A stretch of DNA of 5,259 nt from Phycisphaeraceae bacterium (GTDB lineage: Bacteria; Planctomycetota; Phycisphaerae; Phycisphaerales; UBA1924), in contig WUAK01000213.1 in the NCBI GenBank assembly GCA_009827205.1, positions 1-5,259 of the forward strand. The letters are read 5' to 3'. Under the pieces are notes generated by a model. The model saw only the letters and a list, made by a program, of their open reading frames with translations, had not been told where the DNA came from and searched no databases. Below, piece after piece: positions 1-5,259 of the stretch. A program made the position numbers and the translations under genes. Positions within the stretch are counted from its first letter, which is position 1. Each line of letters begins with the position of its first letter.

Positions 1-1186
1 TGAAATCGGGCAGGCCGTCTGGGAACGAGAAGAGCGGGCCCTGCGGGATGCAGACGCCCTGCGGGTTTGCCAGTGCGTTGACAACTCCGGGGTGGCCTAG
101 CCAGGTGCCCGAGTTGTTGCCGCCGCCCGATGAGCAGCCGCCGTGGGTGTGGATACCGATGGCGTTACCGGTGTCCTCGTCGATGACCGGCGAGCCCGAG
201 TTACCACCCGTGGTGTCCATGCCATAGCCGAGCGCATTGCCCGAGAGGCTGAAGAACGGGCCGGCGTGTGATTTCTGCACGGCGTACCACGAGCATGGAG
301 CGAGGCTTGACGAAACAGACCCGTAGCCGGTCACGCGTGCGCTGGAAGCGGTCGGTGCGTCAAAGTCAAGAGTGAACCAGCTGCCGGAAGCCTGCCAGGG
401 CAGTAGTCCGGTGTTTGAGTTGGGGAATGCGCCGAAGTAGCCCCAGTCGTTGCCGACTCCGCCGCCGCCGTTGGTTTGTTGTGAGGCAGCGTCTACCGCG
501 TACTGGTCTTCGGGTCCGGGGTGGTTGATTCCGCCGAACGAGCAGCTGTTATCAGAGAGCGGTACGTTGAACTGAACGACATTGATGTTGCTGTTCCCGC
601 TCGGGTTGCAGTGACCCGCGGTGAGGAAGCAGTGCTCGCAGTCATCGATGAGCCATGCAGTGCATCCGATGGGCAGCGCGCGAGCCGAGCGCGGGTCGGA
701 GGAGAGGGTGCGGTCGTCGGTGGTGCCGCAGATCGACTCTCCGAGGGTTGGCGGGGTTCCCGCTGTTACAGTCGTGATGTTGAGCTCGTTGAAGCCCGTG
801 CCCGGGTAGGCGAGGATCTCGACGAGGACGGCGTCGCCGTTGAAGTACGCCGAGGTGTGGCGCCACTGGCGGATGGAATCATGGTCGAGATATTGCACGT
901 GACCGTCTTCGAGCGACGTGATACGGAGGTACGAGGCGTTGCCCGCGTCCTTGCTTCCTGCGAGTGAGACTTCATCGAACGAAAGCCGGAGCCAATCGGC
1001 GCCGGGAACGGAGACGACTTCGCTGATCACGGCTGTGACCTGGTTGCCGTTGTTCGAGACTTGGCCCGAACTGATATCGACCTCGGCGTCGAACTGAGTA
1101 AGAGGAAGTGGCTGGGTACTCTGTGCTGACGCGGCACAAGCGAGACCGCAAGCAAGAACGATCGATGCGATACGAGAAGTTGTCAT
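1..1186 (-). CDS. Secreted V8/trypsin-like serine protease, 3' end cut by window edge
   Basis: The reading frame is open for 395 codons from ATG at 1186 to the left edge, with no stop seen. Residues 1-21 form a typical signal peptide: Arg5, a hydrophobic core, then Ala-Ser-Ala before Gln22. Residues 23-150 are a beta-rich N-terminal domain (YLRITSLEDG, AYFNGDAV) that I cannot name. Residues 150-375 are a chymotrypsin-fold peptidase: the nucleophile motif TTGGNSGSP puts Ser330 in place, FLTAGHC gives His192, and NDWGYF gives Asp247 as the likely acid. GIHTHGG at 344-350 resembles the V8 glutamyl endopeptidase segment whose His contacts the P1 residue, so the V8-like (S1B) group fits best; cleavage specificity is uncertain. 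Nine cysteines after residue 150 suggest disulfides. The frame continues past the protease domain (FSFPDGLPD), so another domain, possibly a C-terminal anchor like its neighbours', may follow. A GGAG lies nine bases before the ATG. Confidence 0.9.
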   Translation of the reverse strand, partial: MTTSRIASIVLACGLACAASAQSTQPLPLTQFDAEVDISSGQVSNNGNQVTAVISEVVSVPGADWLRLSFDEVSLAGSKDAGNASYLRITSLEDGHVQYLDHDSIRQWRHTSAYFNGDAVLVEILAYPGTGFNELNITTVTAGTPPTLGESICGTTDDRTLSSDPRSARALPIGCTAWLIDDCEHCFLTAGHCNPSGNSNINVVQFNVPLSDNSCSFGGINHPGPEDQYAVDAASQQTNGGGGVGNDWGYFGAFPNSNTGLLPWQASGSWFTLDFDAPTASSARVTGYGSVSSSLAPCSWYAVQKSHAGPFFSLSGNALGYGMDTTGGNSGSPVIDEDTGNAIGIHTHGGCSSGGGNNSGTWLGHPGVVNALANPQGVCIPQGPLFSFPDGLPDF

Positions 1187-1447
1187 AATCACATGCTCCA
1201 ATGCGAAACTGAGTTGATTCGGTCGGCCCCCGTCTGCGCCGCGCGATCCGATACCCGCGGCCACACCCTTCAACAGACTTTTTTCCGACCGGCTGGACAG
1301 GTCCCCCCTGCGGTCTACCCAGACTAACGCATCTGGGCCGACGCACAAAGCTCTGACCTGAGATCAGGCGGACTAAACCCGACTCGTGCACAGAACACCC
1401 TTCTCAATGCGATCGGAGCCTGATCGGATAGCCACGTCCGAGAAGCG
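1187..1447. other. Intergenic gap between peroxidase and protease genes
   Basis: These 261 bases contain the leader of the protease gene and the trailer of the peroxidase gene. Reading frames that cross it lack a signal, a ribosome binding site or any recognisable domain. The only inverted repeat I see is CCTGA/TCAGG at 1357-1368 with a two-base loop and no T tract, too weak to call a terminator. The heptamer GATCGGA occurs twice between about 1410 and 1430. No convincing -35/-10 pair is visible, so a promoter for the protease gene is expected here but not identified. Confidence 0.4.
1196..1200 (-). promoter_or_regulatory. Ribosome binding site of the serine protease gene
   Basis: On the minus strand TGGAG is followed by nine bases and then ATG at 1186. 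The only nearer ATG is followed at once by TGA in its own frame, so this site fixes the start. The signal peptide begins directly at this ATG, which agrees. Confidence 0.6.
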
Positions 1448-3247
1448 TCAGCAGCCGGCGTTGAAGTTGGCGATCCACGCTGTGAAGTCGGTGGGTGTGC
1501 AGGCGCCGTCGCCGTTCTGGTCGCACCCGGGGAGGTTGTTGTTGAAGGCGTTGATCCATGCCGTGAAGTCGGTCGGCGTCAGGGAGCCGTCGTTGTTGAC
1601 GTCGGCGACGCAGACCGGCGAGCAGCCGCCGGTGCCACAGAAGATCGTTGCCGCGGCGACGCGTGAGCGTGCGCCGGTTGAATCAACGACCCACTGAAAG
1701 TAAACGGTCTGGCCGTCGAGCGCGGGATCGTCGGCGATGGGCCAGAACGCGCTGACAACCGGCTCAGCGCCGCTGCCCGCATCTGCGGTGAACGGGCCGA
1801 ACGTCTCGTCGGGCGTGATGTTGTTGCCAGCGGGCGCGGTGGTCGAGACATAGAGCGTCATGGATGTGCCCTGGGGCATACCCGTTGCACCGACCTTGAA
1901 CTCGCTGTTGCCAGCGTTGGGTGGAACGCTAGCGAGCATCGTCGGCACAAAGCCTGTGCCGTTGGGATCACCATTGCCAACGAGCACGGGGTTCGGGGGA
2001 AGCTCAGCACGGAGTGTCGGGCGATCAAAGGGGAATGTACCCGCGGCAACGCGTGGGTCGAGTAGACCGTTCTCGAGGAACTCGGTCAGCGCCGGCACCT
2101 GGTTCTGGAGCAGGTTGACCGCGCCCATAAACGGATCGACATTGTCGGGGAAGGGTGGTGGGTTGACGTAGAAACCAACCGCCTGGTTCAGTGTTGCAAA
2201 GTTGCCGGCGTGCATGAACGTCGACTTGAGTCCCACGTTTCTCAGACCGGGCGTCTTGAACTTACCCCGATCAGAGTTCAAGCCCGTCACCGTCCTGCGC
2301 CCGTCATCCCAGGGGATGGGGCGAACGCCGATGTTGCGGAACATGTTGTCAGAAAAGAGCGGCGGGGTGTGGCAGCTATCGCAGCGCGCGTTCTGGAACA
2401 CAAGCCAGCCCTGCTGCTGGAGCGGGGTCATCCCGTTCGGGTCGCCCTGTTGGACGTCGTCCCAGGGTGATTGATCGGAGATGAGCGTGCGCTCGTAGGT
2501 TGCGATCGCGAACGCGATGCGCCTCGCTGAGATGTCTGAATCACCGAACGCTGCTTCAAAGAGCTGGGGGTATGTCGGATCGGTCGCGATCGCCGCGGCT
2601 TGATCCGCGGTGAGATTCGTTGCCAGGGCCAGCGGCCTCGCGTTCACGAGCTTCGCGGTGATCTGACTCCAGTCTCTGTTGGAGTGGGCCATCTCGACAT
2701 CGCTGAGGGGCGGACCCACGATCTGGCTCTCAAGTGCGCCGCCCGAAGCGATCGCGACGGTGTTGGTCTCTGGGTCGATGAACTCGGATGTTGCGCGGCC
2801 GTCCCAGAAGAGCTCGTCGGCGAACGCTGCGTTGATCGTTGAGTTCGCCGAGCGGCCCGTGACCTTGCGGAGGATGTCGAAGGTTGAGTCGACGAGGTAG
2901 CCGTTCATGTCGTCGGCGGCAACGACACCGAACGAGCCGCGGACGTCATTACCGTTGCCGAAGATGCCGTCGTTGCCTGGGTTGAGCGCCGCGATGGGGT
3001 CGGTCCCGGCGGCTTCGGGGATGTGGCATGTGCCGCAACTCATTGTGTTGTCGCTTGAGAGCTGCTCGTCCCAGAAGAGGATCTTGCCGAGTACCCGCTT
3101 CTCTTCGGAGAACGGGTTCTCGGGCGGGAAGTTGACTGGGTCGAGTTCACTGATAGATGGCTGAGCCGCCGCGGCCCCGGCAACCGAGTGCATAACGACA
3201 GCCGACAAGGCGGCCATGAGAAGGACCGACAACACACGCGATCTCAT
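1448..3247 (-). CDS. Secreted di-haem cytochrome c peroxidase-family protein with C-terminal GC-type dockerin-like module
   Basis: A 599-residue product. The start is ATG at 3247, because GGGAG lies eight bases upstream and a clean signal peptide begins there; the GTG at 3277 would add ten polar residues. The signal peptide is residues 1-28 (cleavage after the Ala run, before Gln29). Haem motifs are CGTCH at 71-75 and CDSCH at 289-293. Between them are marks of the bacterial di-haem peroxidase/MauG family: RSANSTINAAF, LFWDGRA with the conserved Trp, VGPPLSDVEM, and AIATYERTL. After the second haem come FKTPGLRNVG and FMHAGNFATL. Characterised members reduce hydrogen peroxide or oxidise a protein substrate in the periplasm; which applies here is unknown. 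Haem spacing of 218 residues is longer than I recall for classical members. Residues about 420-535 are a beta-rich linker domain. Residues 548-599 are a duplicated dockerin-like module ending Gly-Cys. The stop is TGA. No membrane helix follows the signal peptide. Confidence 0.93.
   Translation of the reverse strand: MRSRVLSVLLMAALSAVVMHSVAGAAAAQPSISELDPVNFPPENPFSEEKRVLGKILFWDEQLSSDNTMSCGTCHIPEAAGTDPIAALNPGNDGIFGNGNDVRGSFGVVAADDMNGYLVDSTFDILRKVTGRSANSTINAAFADELFWDGRATSEFIDPETNTVAIASGGALESQIVGPPLSDVEMAHSNRDWSQITAKLVNARPLALATNLTADQAAAIATDPTYPQLFEAAFGDSDISARRIAFAIATYERTLISDQSPWDDVQQGDPNGMTPLQQQGWLVFQNARCDSCHTPPLFSDNMFRNIGVRPIPWDDGRRTVTGLNSDRGKFKTPGLRNVGLKSTFMHAGNFATLNQAVGFYVNPPPFPDNVDPFMGAVNLLQNQVPALTEFLENGLLDPRVAAGTFPFDRPTLRAELPPNPVLVGNGDPNGTGFVPTMLASVPPNAGNSEFKVGATGMPQGTSMTLYVSTTAPAGNNITPDETFGPFTADAGSGAEPVVSAFWPIADDPALDGQTVYFQWVVDSTGARSRVAAATIFCGTGGCSPVCVADVNNDGSLTPTDFTAWINAFNNNLPGCDQNGDGACTPTDFTAWIANFNAGC
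1451..1606 (-). repeat. Dockerin-like module, copy in the peroxidase gene
   Basis: This stretch codes for the last 52 residues of the peroxidase. It contains two calcium-loop-like units, DVNNDGSLTPTD and DQNGDGACTPTD, with Asp/Asn at loop positions 1, 3, 5 and 12, each followed by FTAWI. The protein ends in Asn-Ala-Gly-Cys. The module is a direct repeat of 3502-3657: I count 31 base differences in 156, about 80% identity, but only 5 residue changes in 52. Most base changes are therefore silent, pointing to protein-level selection rather than a very recent duplication. In classical systems dockerins bind cohesins; no cohesin is visible here, and anchoring is an inference. Confidence 0.8.
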
Positions 3248-3255
3248 CTTCAGAT

Positions 3256-3260
3256 CTCCC
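3256..3260 (-). promoter_or_regulatory. Ribosome binding site that decides the peroxidase start
   Basis: On the minus strand GGGAG is followed by eight bases and then ATG at 3247. It lies inside the alternative GTG-initiated extension (start at 3277), so it favours the ATG. The hydrophobic signal peptide starting at the ATG gives independent support. Confidence 0.65.
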
Positions 3261-3282
3261 AACCCCCCACGACGCACACACG

Positions 3283-3307
3283 ATCGGGGTAGCTTTCACT
3301 ACCCGAT
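3283..3307 (-). promoter_or_regulatory. Inverted repeat in the leader of the peroxidase gene
   Basis: GGGTAG and CTACCC form a perfect six-pair stem around a six-base loop, extended by GAT/ATC across a single bulged base to nine pairs. It ends 35 bases before the ATG at 3247 and has no T tract on the gene's side, so it is unlikely to be a terminator. It could be an operator or a 5' leader structure. This is seen in sequence only; function is not shown. Confidence 0.3.
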
Positions 3308-3343
3308 ACACGCCGAGTCTAATCCGGGGTTCCCGCAGGTGCG

Positions 3344-3366
3344 AGAAAAGGCGATAAAAAACGCCT
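3344..3366 (-). terminator. Candidate weak rho-independent terminator after the propeller-cytochrome gene
   Basis: On the minus strand AGGCG, an eight-base T-rich loop, and CGCCT form a five-pair stem followed by TTTTCT. It lies about 130 bases past the TAA at 3499. The stem is short and the T run is interrupted, so it is a weak candidate. It would separate the two cytochrome genes into different transcripts, in keeping with their 251-base gap. Confidence 0.3.
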
Positions 3367-3424
3367 CTTTACCGGACACTGAGAGTCTGATTAAGCCGCC
3401 TGGTCAATCTGGGTGAGTGACCGA

Positions 3425-3459
3425 ACTCTGCTCAGCAGCCTGGAGACTCCAGCCAGAGT
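3425..3459 (-). terminator. Nested inverted repeats downstream of the propeller-cytochrome gene
   Basis: ACTCTG (3425-3430) pairs with CAGAGT (3454-3459), enclosing CTGGAG/CTCCAG (3440-3452), which forms a compact hairpin with a three-base loop. A competing hairpin CTGCT/AGCAG (3428-3438) uses part of the outer stem. The element starts about 40 bases past the TAA on the minus strand. There is no T tract, so it might instead be a 3' end stabiliser or a factor-dependent termination region. Confidence 0.25.
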
Positions 3460-3498
3460 AACGAACGCTGAAATCTCGTATTGCAACTGCCTTGCTGT

Positions 3499-5199
3499 TT
3501 AGCAGCCCGCGTTGTAATTGGCTATCCAAGCGGTGAAGTCGGTCGGGGTGCACGCACCGTCGCCGTTCTGATCACACCCCGTAAGGTTGTTGTTGAACGC
3601 GTTGATCCAAGCGGTGAAATCAGTGGGCGAAAGCACCCCGTCACCGTTGACGTCCGCTGTGCAGCACGAGCTGTTCGCCGGTGTGCTGGTTGGATCAGCA
3701 GGATCGGAGCAGGCGTCGATCTCATCCTGGTCGAGGAACCCGTCGAGGTCGCGGTCGATCCCGATACGGGTCTGGATTCCTGCGGGAACTGCGGTGAAGG
3801 TGATCTCCGAGCCGGGTTGTGCAGCAGCGGTGAGCTGGAAGTGTGTGATCATCTCCGACGAGCGGTCAGACTGATATTGCCCGAGCCCGATGTGCGCGAA
3901 CCCACGAGTCTCACCGTTCAGGATGCCCTTGGCAACGATGCTGATTTCGCCGTTCTCGGCGAGCGTGAACATCTCGGCAAGCCTGCCGATCATGGCGGGA
4001 TCAGAGGTGGGCGCGGTGACCTGCTTGCCTACCGCGGCGTGCGCGTCCTTGCTCGGGTTGCCCGGAGGGTCGAACAGGCCTCCGTTGCTGCCGGGCAGAT
4101 CGGAACCACCGAATGCGAGCATGAACGCGGTCATGTCTGCGAGCTCTTGCAGGTTCGCGAAGCTGAACGCGGGCTCGGCGAGGAATCGCTCGATGGAATC
4201 GACGCTGCCGTCGTGCAGCACACCGAAGCCTGCTGTGTTGAGCTGCTGCGTCGTGTTGAAACCAGTCTTTTCGTACGTGCTGCGCAGCTGAGGTACTTTC
4301 ATCGAGACGTTCGTCGAACCATCGACTGACACGGTCAGGTTGTGGAGTTCCCCATTCGGGCCGGGCGGGAGCGGGATGAAGTTCACGCCCACGAGTTCGC
4401 TGTTCGTGCCCATCCCGGTTGGGAGAGTGTGGCAGGTGATGCACTCGAGCCCGTCGAGATCGCCGAAGCGGTAGTTGTTGAGTCCCAGAACGGCGTTGCC
4501 GTTGGGCAGGGGCTGCCCTTCGGGCGCAAACCTGCCGGTCGTGTAGTGCCCTTCGAGCGGAAGATCCGTGGGCAAGGAGTTGTCGAAGTTGCGGAACGGG
4601 TTGGGCGGGAAGTGGATCGTCGAGAGGAAGTCCTCAAACAACTGCATCTCGGCTGGCGAGGGCTCTGCGTCGTCACCCAACACCGACTCGAACGCACCGG
4701 CGAAATCCTCGATACCGAACCGGTCTGATCGCCAGTGGTGAGGCTCCTGCCCGATGATGTCGCGGAGTGTCTGCGTGGTCATCGGGCCCTTCATGGGGTG
4801 CCAGTCCTCGCAGTTGGCGTCGAGGCAGTTCTGATCGAATGTCTTCATCTCGCCCGCGGGATCACCGAGATCCCACGCGAGACGATCGGTGCGCGCATCG
4901 ATGTGGCACGAAGCGCACGACGCCTGACCCAGAGCAGAGGTGAGGTGTGTGTCGTACAAGAACGGTCTTCCCGCGACAATCTGCGCTGGTGTGGGGTCGT
5001 ACATCGGGATGGTCGCGATCTGCGCCTCGGTGACGAGATCCACGACCGAGATTGATGCGTCGAACTTGTTCATGACATAGAGCCAGCCTCGGACCTCGTC
5101 GATCGCGAGCCCGGTCGGACCCTGCCCAACTTCGATAGTGTCGCTCAACCCCGCACGCGCGAGGCTCTGATCGACAACGATGACGGTGTTCGAGCCCAT
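3499..5199 (-). CDS. Beta-propeller/di-haem cytochrome c fusion with C-terminal GC-type dockerin-like module, 5' end missing or broken
   Basis: The intact frame from ATG at 5199 codes for 566 residues, but this is probably not the true start: there is no signal peptide, no good ribosome binding site, and the ATG falls inside a beta-propeller blade (GYVAG, then MGSNTVIVVD). A second blade follows at residues 22-55 (GPTGLAIDEVRGWLYVMN, ISVVDL). Haem-binding motifs are CASCH at 95-99 and CITCH at 253-257. Between them lies HPMKGPMTTQTLRD (134-147) and HHWRSDR (154-160), a pattern I know from planctomycete and myxobacterial cytochromes. KVPQLRSTYE (301-310) and GFGVLHDGSVDSIERFL (324-340) parallel the C-terminal haem domain of MauG/peroxidase proteins. 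An EF-hand-like loop, DRDLDGFLDQDE (482-493), precedes the dockerin-like tail at 515-566, which ends Gly-Cys before TAA. Likely an exported redox protein; substrate unknown. Confidence 0.88.
   Translation of the reverse strand: MGSNTVIVVDQSLARAGLSDTIEVGQGPTGLAIDEVRGWLYVMNKFDASISVVDLVTEAQIATIPMYDPTPAQIVAGRPFLYDTHLTSALGQASCASCHIDARTDRLAWDLGDPAGEMKTFDQNCLDANCEDWHPMKGPMTTQTLRDIIGQEPHHWRSDRFGIEDFAGAFESVLGDDAEPSPAEMQLFEDFLSTIHFPPNPFRNFDNSLPTDLPLEGHYTTGRFAPEGQPLPNGNAVLGLNNYRFGDLDGLECITCHTLPTGMGTNSELVGVNFIPLPPGPNGELHNLTVSVDGSTNVSMKVPQLRSTYEKTGFNTTQQLNTAGFGVLHDGSVDSIERFLAEPAFSFANLQELADMTAFMLAFGGSDLPGSNGGLFDPPGNPSKDAHAAVGKQVTAPTSDPAMIGRLAEMFTLAENGEISIVAKGILNGETRGFAHIGLGQYQSDRSSEMITHFQLTAAAQPGSEITFTAVPAGIQTRIGIDRDLDGFLDQDEIDACSDPADPTSTPANSSCCTADVNGDGVLSPTDFTAWINAFNNNLTGCDQNGDGACTPTDFTAWIANYNAGC
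3502..3657 (-). repeat. Dockerin-like module, copy in the propeller-cytochrome gene
   Basis: This codes for the last 52 residues of the fusion protein, with loops DVNGDGVLSPTD and DQNGDGACTPTD, each followed by FTAWI. It differs from the copy at 1451-1606 at only five residues. The flanking parts of the two proteins are not alike, so the module behaves as an interchangeable tail. Cysteines sit at the same places in both copies (before the second loop, within it, and as the final residue), suggesting disulfides or Cys-based processing. Confidence 0.8.
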
Positions 5200-5259
5200 G
5201 CCGGCGACATAGCCCTTGGTGCCCGCCTGGTTTCAGACGATCGCCCGTGGATCGCCGAG
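5200..5259 (-). pseudogene. 5' continuation of the propeller-cytochrome frame, interrupted by TGA at 5233-5235
   Basis: Reading on upstream of the ATG at 5199 gives LGDPRAIV, a stop, then NQAGTKGYVAG, which runs straight into the MGSNTVIVVD strand and completes a propeller blade. Coding potential therefore extends to the window edge on both sides of the TGA without a frame change. One base substitution would restore TGG (Trp), the residue I would expect at this place in the blade. The break is either a true nonsense mutation or a sequence error. TGA is used as an ordinary stop by the neighbouring peroxidase gene, so code reassignment is unlikely. Confidence 0.6.

Noticed and set aside
521..967. 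148-codon open frame on the plus strand
   Set aside because: It is antisense to the protease gene, across its N-terminal domain and the catalytic His region, whose minus-strand frame has a signal peptide, catalytic triad and ribosome binding site.
1357..1368. Inverted repeat CCTGA/TCAGG as terminator of the peroxidase gene
   Set aside because: The stem is at most five pairs with a two-base loop and no T tract; chance occurrence is likely.
972..1391. 139-codon minus-strand frame crossing the gap and the start of the protease gene
   Set aside because: It overlaps the protease coding region in another frame, is Arg-rich without domains, and has no ribosome binding site comparable to the one at 1196-1200.
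3248..3277. GTG start adding ten residues to the peroxidase
   Set aside because: The extension contains the ribosome binding site of the ATG at 3247 and puts polar residues before an otherwise standard signal peptide.
3402..3407. TTGACC on the minus strand as a -35 box for the peroxidase gene
   Set aside because: The hexamer at the right distance (TCTCAG) does not resemble a -10 box, and planctomycete promoter sequences are too poorly known to support a call.
3481..4329. 282-codon open frame on the plus strand
   Set aside because: It lies entirely antisense to the haem domain and tail of the fusion gene, which show clear conserved motifs. Its translation has no recognisable domain, and long antisense frames are common in GC-rich DNA.
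4801..4830. Third haem site near CLDANCEDWH in the fusion protein
   Set aside because: The two cysteines are four residues apart and His does not follow directly, so CxxCH is not satisfied; a disulfide is more likely.
5233..5235. TGA read as selenocysteine or as Trp by code reassignment
   Set aside because: The site is a structural blade position rather than a catalytic one, Trp is coded by TGG throughout the window, and the peroxidase gene uses TGA as its normal stop.

Overview
The window looks like planctomycete DNA, most likely from the class Phycisphaerae. It is GC-rich. Two of its proteins end in a Cys-rich, duplicated dockerin-like module whose last two residues are Gly-Cys, a tail I associate with secreted proteins of that group ('GC-type dockerin'). 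This placement rests on domain style, not on a search.

All supportable genes lie on the minus strand, so transcription runs from high to low coordinates. First comes a beta-propeller/di-heme cytochrome (3499-5199, 5' end beyond the window). Its reading frame continues upstream of the first available ATG but is broken by a TGA at 5233-5235. Next is a complete secreted di-heme cytochrome c peroxidase-family protein (1448-3247). Last is a secreted V8/trypsin-like serine protease (1-1186), whose 3' end is cut by the window edge. The gaps between genes are about 250-260 bases. They hold ribosome binding sites and a few modest inverted repeats but no extra gene. Spacing this wide, with candidate terminators in the first gap, argues against a tightly coupled operon.

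The two cytochromes each carry two CxxCH haem-binding motifs and share an almost identical 52-residue C-terminal module (47 of 52 residues the same). They are probably exported and then retained by the same unknown partner or sorting route. A reasonable inference is a cell-surface or periplasmic redox pair with a secreted protease encoded downstream. Substrate and partner cannot be read from the sequence. I found no CRISPR array, RNA gene, insertion sequence or phage feature, and no defined new defence or mobile system. The most unusual points are the shared dockerin-like tail on two different di-haem cytochromes, the propeller-cytochrome fusion, and the in-frame TGA.
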